Positions 45,863 through 55,251 are shown, counted from the first letter of the stretch. The stretch: DNA of 63,882 bases from Bacteroidia bacterium (GCA_030429045.1 JAUIEA010000007.1:1-63882); one strand, 5' to 3'. Notes: generated from the sequence alone by a model not told the origin. Translations and numbers: made by a program.

Positions 45863-46153
45863 ATGCTCGAACTCCGTCCATCTTGTGAACACTGCGGCAA
45901 AGATTTGCCACCTGACAGTACAGAAGCCATGATCTGCACATTTGAATGTACATTTTGTACTGACTGTGTGACAGATCTTCTCTTTGATGTCTGCCCGAAT
46001 TGCAGTGGAAATTTCACTTCTCGCCCTATCCGGCCCAAAGCAGCCCTGGCCAGATACCCGGCCTCTGCAGATCATATTCGCAAACCGGTTGACAGGAATA
46101 CGTTTGACAAAATACGCACAAGGTACAAGGCCGTTCCACCTGAACATCGGTGA
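45863..46153 (+). CDS. DUF1272 domain zinc-ribbon-like protein
   Basis: A 96-residue protein from the ATG at 45863 (MLELRPSCEHCGKDLPPDS). It carries four CxxC-type pairs: CEHC, CTFECTFCTDC and CPNC, then RPIRP, which are the hallmarks of DUF1272. The cysteines probably bind zinc; the family role is unknown. The C-terminal extension (AALARYPASADHIRKPVDRN) is longer than in typical ~70-residue members. It follows proC on the same strand. Confidence 0.88.
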   Translation: MLELRPSCEHCGKDLPPDSTEAMICTFECTFCTDCVTDLLFDVCPNCSGNFTSRPIRPKAALARYPASADHIRKPVDRNTFDKIRTRYKAVPPEHR

Positions 46154-46292
46154 AGGATTCCAACAGCCCGGCACTTCCTTTTCGTTTCACTACCACGTCT
46201 GCAACCCTGTTCCATCAGCCTGCCGAAAATCATACTGAAGAGACAACTCTTTTGGCATAGAAATCGTTGTTTTGTGACAGAATAAATGCGAT

Positions 46293-46796
46293 ATGAAGAT
46301 CCTGATGGTCTGTTTGGGCAATATTTGCCGTTCTCCGCTTGCTGAAGGTATTTTCAGACAGCAGGTAAAACTTCGGGGGCTGGACTGGGAGGTGGATTCT
46401 GCCGGAACAGGAAGCTGGCACACGGGTGAAACACCCGACCCCCGATCTCTTCAGGTAGCCAGACGGCAGGGGTTGGATATATCCGATCAGCGCGCCCGTC
46501 AGATCCGGCCGGCAGATCTGGTCCACTTTGATTACATCTTCGCCATGGATCGATCCAACCAGCGTCATATCCTCGAATTGGCCAGGGATGAGGACCAGCG
46601 GTCCAGGGTTCACCTCTTTCTCGACTTTGCAGGGTCTGAGACCGGTTTGGATGTACCGGATCCATATTGGAATGACAATGGCTTTACAGAGGTCTATCAC
46701 ATGCTGGATCAAGCCAGTCATCACATTATTGACCGAATTCTGGACCAGTCTGTTTCCCTGGCTGCAGATCAGGATCTGTCTGACGCAACCCAGTAG
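46293..46796 (+). CDS. low-molecular-weight protein-tyrosine phosphatase
   Basis: A 167-residue cytoplasmic phosphatase. The P-loop is CLGNICRS (Cys7-x5-Arg13), directly after the first strand as the family requires, and the general-acid loop is DPYWND. In bacteria these enzymes dephosphorylate tyrosine kinases and proteins of polysaccharide export or act in stress signalling; no kinase or polysaccharide cluster lies nearby, so the target is unknown. It starts 140 bases after the DUF1272 gene and converges with the next lipoprotein gene. Confidence 0.93.
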   Translation: MKILMVCLGNICRSPLAEGIFRQQVKLRGLDWEVDSAGTGSWHTGETPDPRSLQVARRQGLDISDQRARQIRPADLVHFDYIFAMDRSNQRHILELARDEDQRSRVHLFLDFAGSETGLDVPDPYWNDNGFTEVYHMLDQASHHIIDRILDQSVSLAADQDLSDATQ

Positions 46797-46834
46797 TAAC
46801 GGGGTGGTCAAGAATTATGTGGATTCCAGTATGC

Positions 46835-47491
46835 CTAATGTTCGGTCTCTGCTATTTTCTGCATGATCACTTCCCGCATCTCTGGCCAGAAATGATTGAC
46901 ATAGGTCATGGCATTTTCCAATGATCTCGGATAATCATTGATCGGCTCCCACAGCAGGTCGGCCGGAATATTCTGCGGACCCAGCACCTTGTACCGTTCC
47001 TTCGCATATTGCAGGACTTCCTGATCGTCAAAATAGAAGAACGCTTCTCTCGCACTGTGCGCTTCCGGACGTTTGTTAAATTCCCGATGTCGCATGAAAT
47101 ACATCTTCTCATCCCGGAGAAATATATCATTCCATATTTCCCTGGCAGGATCAAAATACCGATAGCTTACATTGATCGGCTTGCCATCCAGGAAACTGAC
47201 CATTGCTGAATCGACAGGTGCATTTTCAAAATAGTAGGTTGTTGTCTGTGCGGTCCGATCTCCATACATATGTTCCTTGGCAAGGCCGACCAGTGAATCA
47301 ATGTGCTGGATAAATACGGTATCCTTTCGGAGCCAGACTTCTGGAGGGGTCTCTACCGGCTTTTCCTCCACAACAGCAGGAGGTGCCTTCTCTTCCTGAC
47401 ATGACTGGCCCAGGAACAGCATTCCAGCAACAAATAACATCGATGAAATAACATGACAGTGACGAGCTGTCAATCTATACCGTATACCCAT
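46835..47491 (-). CDS. predicted lipoprotein, unknown function
   Basis: A 218-residue product with a hydrophobic N-terminus and lipobox-like LGQSC at about residue 31; a second start at Met18 (47440) would give a more usual lipoprotein signal. A Pro/Glu-rich linker (EEKAPPAVVEEKPVETPPE) is followed by a compact domain with aromatic residues (TTYYFENAPVDSAMVSF, YFDPAREIWNDIFLRDEKMY). No known domain is recognised. It converges with the phosphatase gene. Confidence 0.65.
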   Translation of the reverse strand: MGIRYRLTARHCHVISSMLFVAGMLFLGQSCQEEKAPPAVVEEKPVETPPEVWLRKDTVFIQHIDSLVGLAKEHMYGDRTAQTTTYYFENAPVDSAMVSFLDGKPINVSYRYFDPAREIWNDIFLRDEKMYFMRHREFNKRPEAHSAREAFFYFDDQEVLQYAKERYKVLGPQNIPADLLWEPINDYPRSLENAMTYVNHFWPEMREVIMQKIAETEH

Positions 47492-47696
47492 GGTTCAAAT
47501 GTGCTTTTATGCGATTACCATCCCACAAATTTCATACCTGTTGAGGAATACGGCCAAAGGTAAAGAAACCTGTTCAGGGACAGATGTTGCACTCTGCAGG
47601 ATATGATCGAAACCATCCTGAGAACTGATGAGGATCACTTGACCCCAGTCCGCTTCCCTCTACATTGCGCCCGCTCTGATAAAAGGAGAATTGCCA

Positions 47697-49076
47697 ATGA
47701 AAAGTCGAAGTTCCTGGGCTGAGCCCTACAAGATCAAAATGGTGGAATTGCTGAAAATGACCACCCTGAGCCAACGGAAAAAAGCAATCCGGGAGGCCGG
47801 CTACAACACCTTCCTCCTCCGGTCAGAAGATGTATACATCGATCTGCTGACCGATTCCGGGACATCCGCCATGAGCGATGTACAATGGGCTGGAATGATG
47901 CGCGGGGATGAAGCATATGCGGGCAGTCGTAATTATTACAATCTGGAAAAAGCGGTCAGGGAAGTGTACGGGTACACCTATTTAGTCCCGACACATCAGG
48001 GCCGAGGTGCCGAACATCTGATCTCCTCCATTCTCATAAAAAAAGGGGACATCATCCCGGGGAACATGTACTTCACGACTACCCGTCTCCATCAGGAGCT
48101 GGCCGGTGGAACTTTCCGGGACATCATCATCGATGACGCTCACGATGCCGAGAGTGAACATCCATTCAAGGGAAATGTGGACCTGGGCAAGCTGGAAGCG
48201 CTGATCGACCAATATGGCTCGGAAAAGATCCCCTACGTATGCATTGCCACCACGGTCAATATGGCCGGTGGCCAACCGATCTCGATGAGCAATCTCCGCG
48301 CTGTCCGGGAGTTGACTGCCAAGCACGGGATCCGCATCATCCATGACATGACTCGGGTCGCTGAAAATGCCTATTTCATCCAACAGCGGGAACCGGAATT
48401 CAAACGGAAAAGCATTGCCCGCATCGTGCGGGAGATCTGTGATCTGACAGACGGCGCGACCATGAGCGCCAAAAAAGATGCCCTGGTCAATATTGGTGGC
48501 TTCCTCGCCCTCAATGACCAGGAGACCTTTGAGGAAGCCCGGAATCTGGTCGTCGTTTATGAGGGCCTCCACACCTATGGTGGACTGGCCGGCCGGGACA
48601 TGGAAGCGATGGCCATCGGTATCCGGGAATCAGTGGATCAAAATCACATGCATGCCCGGGTCGGCCAGGTGGAATACCTCGGTCAGCGACTGCAGGCAGC
48701 CGGTATTCCCATCGTCCTGCCGATCGGGTCACATGGTGTCTTCCTGGATGCCAGGAAGATCCTGCCCCACATTCCTCAGGAACAGTATCCCGCTCAAACC
48801 CTGGCAGCTGAACTCTACATAGATGCCGGTATCCGGGCCATGGAGCGAGGTGTCGTCTCGGCTGGACGAGATGCGAAAACCGGGAAGGAACGCTTTCCCA
48901 AACTGGAACTGGTCCGATTGACCATCCCCAGACGGGTATATACCCAGGCCCATATGGATGTGATCGCCGAATCGGTCATGAGAGTCTACGATCGTCGGTC
49001 AAAGATCAAAGGCATGGAGATGGTCTATGAACCCAACTACCTGCGTTTCTTTCAAGCCCGGTTTAAACCACTCTGA
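47697..49076 (+). CDS. tpl: tyrosine phenol-lyase-type PLP beta-eliminating lyase
   Basis: A 459-residue PLP enzyme of the tryptophanase/tyrosine phenol-lyase family. The ATG at 47697 is preceded by AAGGAG (47683-47688) at 8-base spacing, which decides against the TTG at 47691. Conserved landmarks: LTDSGTSAMSDVQWAGMM, THQGRGAEHL and the PLP lysine in SAKKD. Residues separating the two activities favour tyrosine phenol-lyase: MYFTTTRLHQE has Thr where tryptophanase has Asp, and MERGVVSAGR carries the Arg equivalent to TPL Arg381, which binds the phenol side and is absent in tryptophanase. Cleavage of tyrosine to phenol, pyruvate and ammonia is therefore inferred. No transporter or phenol pathway gene adjoins it. 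Confidence 0.82.
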   Translation: MKSRSSWAEPYKIKMVELLKMTTLSQRKKAIREAGYNTFLLRSEDVYIDLLTDSGTSAMSDVQWAGMMRGDEAYAGSRNYYNLEKAVREVYGYTYLVPTHQGRGAEHLISSILIKKGDIIPGNMYFTTTRLHQELAGGTFRDIIIDDAHDAESEHPFKGNVDLGKLEALIDQYGSEKIPYVCIATTVNMAGGQPISMSNLRAVRELTAKHGIRIIHDMTRVAENAYFIQQREPEFKRKSIARIVREICDLTDGATMSAKKDALVNIGGFLALNDQETFEEARNLVVVYEGLHTYGGLAGRDMEAMAIGIRESVDQNHMHARVGQVEYLGQRLQAAGIPIVLPIGSHGVFLDARKILPHIPQEQYPAQTLAAELYIDAGIRAMERGVVSAGRDAKTGKERFPKLELVRLTIPRRVYTQAHMDVIAESVMRVYDRRSKIKGMEMVYEPNYLRFFQARFKPL

Positions 49077-49127
49077 TCTCCTACACAGTACATACAGTTG
49101 CGATCAGAGGCCTGGAAAGCGGGTCCG

Positions 49128-50402
49128 TCAGGGTTGGGTCTGCCGGACAAGTACCTTGTCGATCCGGGCACGGTCCATGTCTACAACTTCCATGTCAAAG
49201 GTGTGCCAGTGGATGACCTGCCCGGGCTCGGGAACATGTTTTAACTCGTGGAGGATCAACCCCCCGATCGTATTGAATGGCAGATCCGCCACCATCTCGT
49301 CGAGGTCAAAACGGCGGAAAAATTCCGCCAGGGGGTATTGCCCGTCCACCAGCCAGGAACCATCCTCCCGTTCAACAAACCCGTATGCTTCCTCATCAAA
49401 CTCGCCCGTGTCACCGACCAGGGCGGCGAGTAGATCATTGATGGTCACTAAGCCCTCTACCTGACCGAATTCATCGATGATGATCCCGTAGATCACCTTG
49501 GTCTCCCGAAATCGCTGCAGGGTCTCATAGGCGGTCATTAACTCGGAGAGATACGGCACCGGATGGAGATGGTCCTTCAATTGGAATCCGGGTTGATGCA
49601 GCTTGCCAAACAGGTCCTTCAGGCCTACCACACCGATCAATTCATTCGGATTGCCCTCGTGTACAGGGTAGATGGTATGCAAATCCCTGCTGACCACTTT
49701 ACTGATCTCCTCCGGGGACATCTGCAGGGAAAGGAAGACCATATCATTCCGGTGGGTCATCAGGGAGGCCACCTTGCGATCGCCCATGCTGAAGACCCGT
49801 TCGACCAGCTCCTGTTCAATCTCCTGGACATCCCCGCCCAGGGTCGCCTCATGGAGGATGGATTTGATCTCTTCCTCAGTGACCTGGCTGTCCGGTGAAG
49901 ATCGAAACGGAAGGACGGCCAGGAGCGCATCACTGGTTCGGGTGAGCAACCACACGAATGGGGAGGTCAGCCGGGCGACCCATTGCATTGGCAGCGCCAC
50001 CATTCGAGCGATCCATTCCGGACTACTCAACCCGATCCGTTTCGGGACCAGCTCGCCCAATACAAGGGAGAAAAAGGTCATGATCACCACGACGATCAGG
50101 ACCGCCAGTGAGTGAGCATAAGGTGCCAGCAGGGCGATCCCCTCCAGTTTTATTTCCAGGTCGCTGGTGATATGCTCTCCCGAATAGATCCCCATGAGAA
50201 TGCCGATCAGGGTGATGCCGATCTGGACCGTAGAGAGAAACCGGTTGGGATTTTCAGCCGTGCGCAGGGCGATCCGGGCTTTCCGGTCTCCGCGTTTGGC
50301 ACTCGATTCCAATCGACTTTTTCGGGCAGAGACGATCGCAATTTCGCTCATGGAAAAAAAGCCATTGAGCAAAATCAGAAGGAAGAGCAGAAAGAAGACC
50401 AT
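49128..50402 (-). CDS. CNNM/CBS hemolysin-family (CorC/TlyC, UPF0053) membrane protein
   Basis: A 424-residue protein from the ATG at 50402 (MVFFLLFLLILLNGFFSMS). The N-terminal DUF21/CNNM domain has four membrane segments (FFSMSEIAIVSARKSRLE, GILMGIYSGEHI, TFFSLVLGELVPKRIGL), followed by two CBS domains (about residues 205-330; MTHRNDMVFL and IYGIIIDEFGQVEGLVT) and a C-terminal CorC_HlyC domain (GSWLVDGQYPLAEFF, TIGGLIL). Relatives export magnesium or cobalt or support divalent-cation balance; true hemolytic activity is not expected. It is divergent to the ribonucleotide reductase gene. Confidence 0.92.
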   Translation of the reverse strand: MVFFLLFLLILLNGFFSMSEIAIVSARKSRLESSAKRGDRKARIALRTAENPNRFLSTVQIGITLIGILMGIYSGEHITSDLEIKLEGIALLAPYAHSLAVLIVVVIMTFFSLVLGELVPKRIGLSSPEWIARMVALPMQWVARLTSPFVWLLTRTSDALLAVLPFRSSPDSQVTEEEIKSILHEATLGGDVQEIEQELVERVFSMGDRKVASLMTHRNDMVFLSLQMSPEEISKVVSRDLHTIYPVHEGNPNELIGVVGLKDLFGKLHQPGFQLKDHLHPVPYLSELMTAYETLQRFRETKVIYGIIIDEFGQVEGLVTINDLLAALVGDTGEFDEEAYGFVEREDGSWLVDGQYPLAEFFRRFDLDEMVADLPFNTIGGLILHELKHVPEPGQVIHWHTFDMEVVDMDRARIDKVLVRQTQP

Positions 50403-50750
50403 ATCCTGACCAGGTTGATACAAAGATGAGAATGATGCAGCAAATGACCCAGGACAATCTGATTATCCTCCGAAATGGAGGGTTCCCAATGGCACTGCGA
50501 CAAGTCTGGGGGGCAAAGTGCAAATATGACGAATTCGCTTCTGTCCTCGTCCTCGCGCCTCTCAGATCCACGTCTGATCACCGATAGCAAAACTTCCACA
50601 AACGGAAAAAAAGATTTCCACCAGCTGTGGATAAAAACACCTGATAAAATGTCATCATGTCTTGGCTCCCTCCCTCAGAATTTGGACCTTCACCAGTCCA
50701 AAAACGGCCGCTTTTCTCCGGTCATTTTTCGTACCGAAAAACCCAATCGA
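50403..50750. other. divergent intergenic region before the ribonucleotide reductase gene
   Basis: No gene is supported. A perfect DnaA box (TGTGGATAA, 50626-50634, reading TTATCCACA on the minus strand) is present once. I found no cobalamin riboswitch elements or clear NrdR boxes. Confidence 0.4.
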
Positions 50751-53312
50751 ATGCCTTCTACGAAGACAACTGCTCGCGTCGTGAGCCGCCCCTCCTATCT
50801 CCGCCCTGAAGTTCTTCATGCAGCCACTGAATACTTTGGTGGCGATGAACTTGCCGCTACTGTCTGGCTGAACAAATATGCACTGAAAGACTCCGAAGGC
50901 AACCTCTATGAACGCACACCGGATGAGATGCATCGCCGGATCGCTCGCGAACTGGCACGAATTGAGGAAAAATATCCCAATCCGGTCTCAGAAGAGCGGA
51001 TCTATGAATCCCTTGCTGGATTCAAGCACCTCATCCCCCAGGGTAGCCCGATGGCGGGCATCGGCAATCCCTTCCAGGTAGCGTCCCTGTCCAACTGCTT
51101 TGTGATCGGCACAGGCGCCGACTCTTACGGTGGCATCATGAAGGGAGACGAAGAGCTGGTTCAATTGATGAAGCGCCGGGGTGGTGTCGGTATCGACCTG
51201 ACCCATATCCGTCCGGAAGGCTCCGCTGTCCTGAACAGCGCCCTTTCCAGCACAGGTATTGTTCCTTTTATGGAGCGTTATTCAAATTCTACACGTGAGG
51301 TCGCCCAGGATGGCCGAAGAGGTGCCCTCATGCTCACCGTATCCAGCCGTCATCCCGATGTTGAAAAATTCATTGACGCCAAGCTGGAAATGGGCAAGGT
51401 GACCGGCGCCAATATTTCTGTTCGCGTAGACAATGGCCTCCTGGAGGCCGCTCGCACCGGAAAGCCCTATCAGTTGCGATTCCCGGTAGACGCCGACAAC
51501 CCGAAAATCGCCCGGGACGCCGATGCCGGTGCCATCTGGAAGAAGATCATCCATAATGCCTGGAAATCAGCAGAACCGGGTGTCCTGTTCTGGGACACGG
51601 TGATCAAGGAATCGGTTCCGGATTGCTATGCAGACAAAGGTTTCAAAACCATCTCCACCAATCCATGTGGGGAGATCCCCCTGTGTCCGTATGACTCCTG
51701 TCGCCTCCTGGCCATCAACCTCTATGGTTATGTGGTGGACCCCTTCACGGAGACCGCCTATTTTGACTTTGAAAAATTCCGTACCGATGTGCGCCTTGCC
51801 CAGCGATTGATGGATGATATCATCGATCTGGAACTGGAACACATCGATCGCATTCTCGCCAAGATCGATGCCGATCCGGAGCCCGCACATGTCAAGCGCA
51901 ACGAGCGCGAACTCTGGGAGAAGATCCAGCATACCTGTTTGCAGGGACGCCGCACGGGACTGGGCATTACCGCAGAAGGAGACATGCTCGCTGCACTGGG
52001 CTTGCAATATGGCGGCGACGAAGGCATCGCCTTTGCGGTCAAGGTCCAGCAGACCCTGGCACTGGAAGCCTACCGGTCTTCCGTCATCCTCGCAGGCGAA
52101 CGCGGTTCCTTCCCCGTTTATGAAACCGAACGGGAACTCAAGAATCCCTTTATCCAGCGGATCCGCGAAGCCGATCCCGACTTGTACGAAGAGATGTCCC
52201 GGGTCGGACGTCGAAATCTGGCACTCCTGACGATCGCTCCGACCGGAACGACCAGCCTCCTCAGTCAGACCAGCTCCGGCATCGAACCCGCCTTTTTGAT
52301 CAATTATACACGCCGTCGGAAAGTCAACCCTCAGGACAAGGACGCCCGGGTGTCCTTCATCGATGAGGTCGGTGATCACTGGGAAGAATACCAGGTTTTC
52401 CATCACCATTTCATCACCTGGCTCAAAGCCAAAGGCTATGATACCGAAAAGGTGACCCGAATGACCACTGAAGAACTAGCCCCGATCATCGCCGAGTCGC
52501 CCTTCCACGGCGCCACCGCAAACGACGTTGACTGGGTCCAGAAGGTGAAGATGCAGGGCGCTATCCAGAAGTGGGTCGACCACTCCATCAGCGTCACTGT
52601 CAACGTACCCTCCGAAACCACTGAAGAGATGGTCAATCAGATCTATCTCGCTGCCTGGGAAAACGGGTGCAAAGGTTGTACGATCTATCGGGATGGATCC
52701 CGTTCCGGGGTTCTGGTCTCTGATTCATCTTCCAGCGAGAAGTCCGCACCGGCGTTCCGCGAAACCATGCCTCCCAAGCGTCCCGATCGCCTGGATGCGG
52801 CCGTTGTCCGCTTTAAAAACAGCAGTGAGAACTGGATCGCCGTGATCGGTCTCGTGGATGGACGGCCCTATGAGGTCTTTACCGGAAAAGCAGAAGACAC
52901 CTTTCGACTGCCGGAATATGTCCACAGCGGATTTGTCATCAAGCAGAAGGACGAGGAAGGTAATAACCGTTATGACTTCCAATTCCTGGATCGCGAAGGG
53001 TATCGCATTACGATCGAAGGCCTGTCCCGATCCTTCAACAAGGAATACTGGAACTATGCCAAGCTGATCTCGGGCATCCTGCGTCATGGCATGCCCCTCA
53101 ATTATGTGGTCGACCTGATCGAAGGCCTGAATGTCCCTGAAGATTATATCAACACCTGGAAGAACGGGGTGATCCGGGCGCTCAAGCAGTTCATCCCGGA
53201 CGGTACCACCGCCGCAACCAGCCACTGTGAATCCTGTGGTGACAAGGAAGGCCTGGTCTACAAGGAAGGATGCCTGATCTGCAGGAGCTGCGGCTACTCG
53301 GAGTGTGGGTAA
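50751..53312 (+). CDS. nrdJ: vitamin B12-dependent (class II) ribonucleoside-diphosphate reductase
   Basis: An 853-residue enzyme from the ATG at 50751 (MPSTKTTARVV); the longer open frame has no conserved sequence. It makes deoxyribonucleotides using adenosylcobalamin. Landmarks: SNCFVIG with the first redox Cys (Cys116), RRGGVGIDLTHIRP, the active site NPCGEIPL with the thiyl Cys and Glu, and TPTGTTSLL for substrate phosphate. A TSCPD-type domain (GLSRSFNKEYWNYAKLISGI) and a C-terminal zinc ribbon CESC...CRSC complete the usual NrdJ layout. No partner small subunit is needed or present. A terminator and an octamer repeat follow the stop. Confidence 0.93.
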   Translation: MPSTKTTARVVSRPSYLRPEVLHAATEYFGGDELAATVWLNKYALKDSEGNLYERTPDEMHRRIARELARIEEKYPNPVSEERIYESLAGFKHLIPQGSPMAGIGNPFQVASLSNCFVIGTGADSYGGIMKGDEELVQLMKRRGGVGIDLTHIRPEGSAVLNSALSSTGIVPFMERYSNSTREVAQDGRRGALMLTVSSRHPDVEKFIDAKLEMGKVTGANISVRVDNGLLEAARTGKPYQLRFPVDADNPKIARDADAGAIWKKIIHNAWKSAEPGVLFWDTVIKESVPDCYADKGFKTISTNPCGEIPLCPYDSCRLLAINLYGYVVDPFTETAYFDFEKFRTDVRLAQRLMDDIIDLELEHIDRILAKIDADPEPAHVKRNERELWEKIQHTCLQGRRTGLGITAEGDMLAALGLQYGGDEGIAFAVKVQQTLALEAYRSSVILAGERGSFPVYETERELKNPFIQRIREADPDLYEEMSRVGRRNLALLTIAPTGTTSLLSQTSSGIEPAFLINYTRRRKVNPQDKDARVSFIDEVGDHWEEYQVFHHHFITWLKAKGYDTEKVTRMTTEELAPIIAESPFHGATANDVDWVQKVKMQGAIQKWVDHSISVTVNVPSETTEEMVNQIYLAAWENGCKGCTIYRDGSRSGVLVSDSSSSEKSAPAFRETMPPKRPDRLDAAVVRFKNSSENWIAVIGLVDGRPYEVFTGKAEDTFRLPEYVHSGFVIKQKDEEGNNRYDFQFLDREGYRITIEGLSRSFNKEYWNYAKLISGILRHGMPLNYVVDLIEGLNVPEDYINTWKNGVIRALKQFIPDGTTAATSHCESCGDKEGLVYKEGCLICRSCGYSECG

Positions 53313-53317
53313 AGGAA

Positions 53318-53341
53318 GTTAAGGAGTTAAGGAGTTAAGGA
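53318..53341 (+). repeat. three GTTAAGGA octamers after the nrdJ stop
   Basis: Three perfect units begin 6 bases after the TAA at 53310-53312, on the same strand as the gene, and abut the terminator stem. Confidence 0.9.
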
Positions 53342-53342
53342 G

Positions 53343-53383
53343 AAAGCCCTGGATGGAAGATCGACTTCCGTTCAGGGCTTTTT
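53343..53383 (+). terminator. rho-independent terminator of nrdJ
   Basis: AAAGCCCTG (53343-53351) pairs with CAGGGCTTT (53373-53381), with an inner GGAAG/CTTCC hairpin, and is followed by further T residues. Confidence 0.85.
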
Positions 53384-53562
53384 AAGTGTTGCTTTTTCGC
53401 TGTTCTGACTGCTAATAGCTTTCACCTGTTTGATTTTCCTGAAACCGCAAGAGAAGGCCCACCACCTGGAGTCCCTTTTCCGGCTTCAACAGGGTTCATT
53501 CCCGAAGTGTCGCCCGACCGTGACATATGCACAGACCAGTGGATACCTGCAACCAAAAAAGA

Positions 53563-53593
53563 AAAGAGGGCCCCGGAATCCGGAGCCCTCTTT
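53563..53593 (-). terminator. rho-independent terminator of the SnoaL-like lipoprotein gene
   Basis: AAAGAGGGCCCCGG (53563-53576) and CCGGAGCCCTCTTT (53580-53593) pair in 13 of 14 positions around AAT. On the minus strand a TTTTCTTTTTT run follows. It lies 22 bases after the stop. Confidence 0.88.
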
Positions 53594-53614
53594 GGCTTTT
53601 ATCAGTCGAGTGGC

Positions 53615-54127
53615 TTATTCCGCTGCTGGAGCTGCTTCTTCAGCGGTTGGGGCGGCCTTCGGGGTATGGCTCACAGCGATATCCCGGATACAGGCCCACT
53701 TTCCATCGGCATTTTTCTTGAAGATGGAGAAATAGGTTCCATTGTCCGCAACAGAACCATCTGGGGCCGTCTCTGTCCATGAACCGATCTCCGTGATGTG
53801 ATCATCACCCACATACAATTCAAGAACTTTGAATGACGGGGTATTTCCGGAGGTGTCCTTGGCCATGCGCTCTGCCAGTGAATTACGGATCGCTTCCTTG
53901 CCCACTGAAGGTGCGCGATTGGCACCGTAGCTCGTCACATCGTCAGCATAGTATGCCACGATGCCGTCAGCATCTTTGGCGATCTCTGCCGTCATATAGG
54001 CATCTTCCATCGCCTGGATCTCGGCAGTAAGGGCATCCATATCCACAGCGGGCTCTACAGGAGCCTGGTTGCATGCGGTCAGACCCATGACGGCCAGGGC
54101 GATAATCATCAAGAAAGGGTTTCTCAT
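53615..54127 (-). CDS. SnoaL-like/DUF4440 (NTF2-fold) lipoprotein
   Basis: A 170-residue lipoprotein with lipobox LTAC (Cys19). The mature domain (about 30-150) has the cone-shaped NTF2 pattern: IQAMEDAYMTAEIAKDADGI, VAYYADDVTSYGANRAPSVG, KEAIRNSLAERM, GTYFSIFKKNADGKWAC. Such domains bind small molecules or are enzymes of varied kinds; no catalytic residue can be named. The end is an Ala/Pro/Glu-rich tail (PKAAPTAEEAAPAAE). It has its own terminator and probably its own promoter. Confidence 0.85.
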   Translation of the reverse strand: MRNPFLMIIALAVMGLTACNQAPVEPAVDMDALTAEIQAMEDAYMTAEIAKDADGIVAYYADDVTSYGANRAPSVGKEAIRNSLAERMAKDTSGNTPSFKVLELYVGDDHITEIGSWTETAPDGSVADNGTYFSIFKKNADGKWACIRDIAVSHTPKAAPTAEEAAPAAE

Positions 54128-54600
54128 AATGGAGTTGGTTTAGAGGTGGTATTGAAGGTTATCAAGAGGTCGATCCGTGATGGAACTCTTGATATCAAGA
54201 ATATCCCATCCCCTGAGGATGCCTCCTGTTTGTGATCATCAGGGCCTCAAAAGTAGTGAACTCCCCGAATAATCACCTAATGAAATTTTCGACTCGGCCC
54301 ACTTTGCCAAAAAAACCACCACCAGCCATCCATACATCCACGTATAAATTGCCATAGTCATCATTTTAGGATATCCTTAACAGATTCGTCAGGCAGGTCG
54401 TCCCGCTGGATGAACACAGGTATGGATTCGATGAACGGATCCTTCGTGTGGCCCGGTAAGGCTGGAAATGATCGGTCAGAAACAGGCTGTGAATCATTTC
54501 TCACCGCCGGTGGTCTTACCTGTATACGGAAAGCGAAGGCGACCAGATGATCTATGGATCAACATCGTCATCGAATTATTCACCGCACAACCTTCACATC
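54128..54600. other. divergent intergenic region with a palindrome and candidate -7 box
   Basis: TCTTGATATCAAGA (54187-54200) is a perfect 14-base palindrome 60 bases upstream of the lipoprotein start. On the minus strand TACTTTTG (54248-54255) matches TAnnTTTG. Toward the PepSY-like gene nothing clear is seen except a leader shared with its paralogue (about 54587-54600). Confidence 0.45.
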
Positions 54601-55062
54601 ATGAAACGCACCATTCTCATCCTGTTGTCCCTTTGCGTCAGCACATTGACCGTCGTTGGTCAGGACGGGTATTTGGCCAGTATTCCTGTGAAGGCCGGCC
54701 ACCATCTGTCTGCACAATATCCAGACGCTGACGTGCTGGACTGGGTCCAGTTATCACCTTCCTGTATCAAAGCCATTTTTATTGACGATCCGAAGTCCAG
54801 ACTTGAAAGTGAAGCCTTCTACAGCATACAGGGCGAATGGCTGGAATCTCATCTAGCCCTACAACCAGGTGAAACCCCGGAGTCCATTCTTACCACGATC
54901 CGGTCCATCTATCCGGATTACGCTTCCATCACTACAAAGCTGGTGCAGTCCCCGGCAAAGATTCGCCGATATGAGGTGACGGTCCGGCAATCGCAAACAT
55001 CCTACGCAGTGATCAGCGTCTACCCAAACGGACAGGTCGCCAGCGACATGGCTACACGCTAA
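54601..55062 (+). CDS. PepSY-like (DUF2874-type) secreted protein, paralogue 1
   Basis: A 153-residue protein starting at the ATG at 54601 with signal peptide MKRTILILLSLCVSTLTVVGQ. The mature part follows the PepSY-like plan of Bacteroidota: IPVKAGHHLSAQYPDADVLDW, then two alpha-beta-beta units with FYSIQGEWLESHLALQPGE and YEVTVRQSQTSYAVISVYPNGQ. Such domains are thought to bind proteins or small ligands in the periplasm. It shares layout, the leader AACCTTCACATCATGAAA and a downstream hairpin with the gene at 56198, so the two are duplicates with an acetyltransferase gene in between. Function is unknown. Confidence 0.75.
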   Translation: MKRTILILLSLCVSTLTVVGQDGYLASIPVKAGHHLSAQYPDADVLDWVQLSPSCIKAIFIDDPKSRLESEAFYSIQGEWLESHLALQPGETPESILTTIRSIYPDYASITTKLVQSPAKIRRYEVTVRQSQTSYAVISVYPNGQVASDMATR

Positions 55063-55140
55063 TTCATTCGGGCCAACTACCCAACACGATGAAAACACCC
55101 TTCACGTCACTTGAACCGGTCGGCCCAGTGAAATCCCTCT

Positions 55141-55166
55141 CGATGCCTCCAGAAATGGGGGCATCG
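55141..55166 (+). terminator. hairpin after PepSY-like gene 1
   Basis: CGATGCCTCC and GGGGGCATCG form a 10-bp stem with one wobble around AGAAAT. The core ATGCC...GGGGGCAT matches the hairpin after the paralogue at 56740-56765. Confidence 0.6.
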
Positions 55167-55251
55167 CTGTGTCCGCCTTACCCGTCTTCCAGCTGGCCAA
55201 TGAGGTAAATCGGCTATCTTCAGGACACTGAACCTCACGCCTTTACCTGAA

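Noticed and set aside
49071-49109. CTCTGATC/GATCAGAG hairpin at the end of the tyrosine phenol-lyase gene
   Set aside because: One arm contains the stop codon, the loop is 23 bases and no T-run follows, so termination is not supported.
50626-50634. Perfect DnaA box upstream of nrdJ as a regulatory site or origin
   Set aside because: A single 9-mer is expected about once by chance in a window this size; no cluster or AT-rich element accompanies it.
50431-50750. Cobalamin riboswitch before the B12-dependent reductase
   Set aside because: I could not find a B12-box-like core or the expected stem arrangement.
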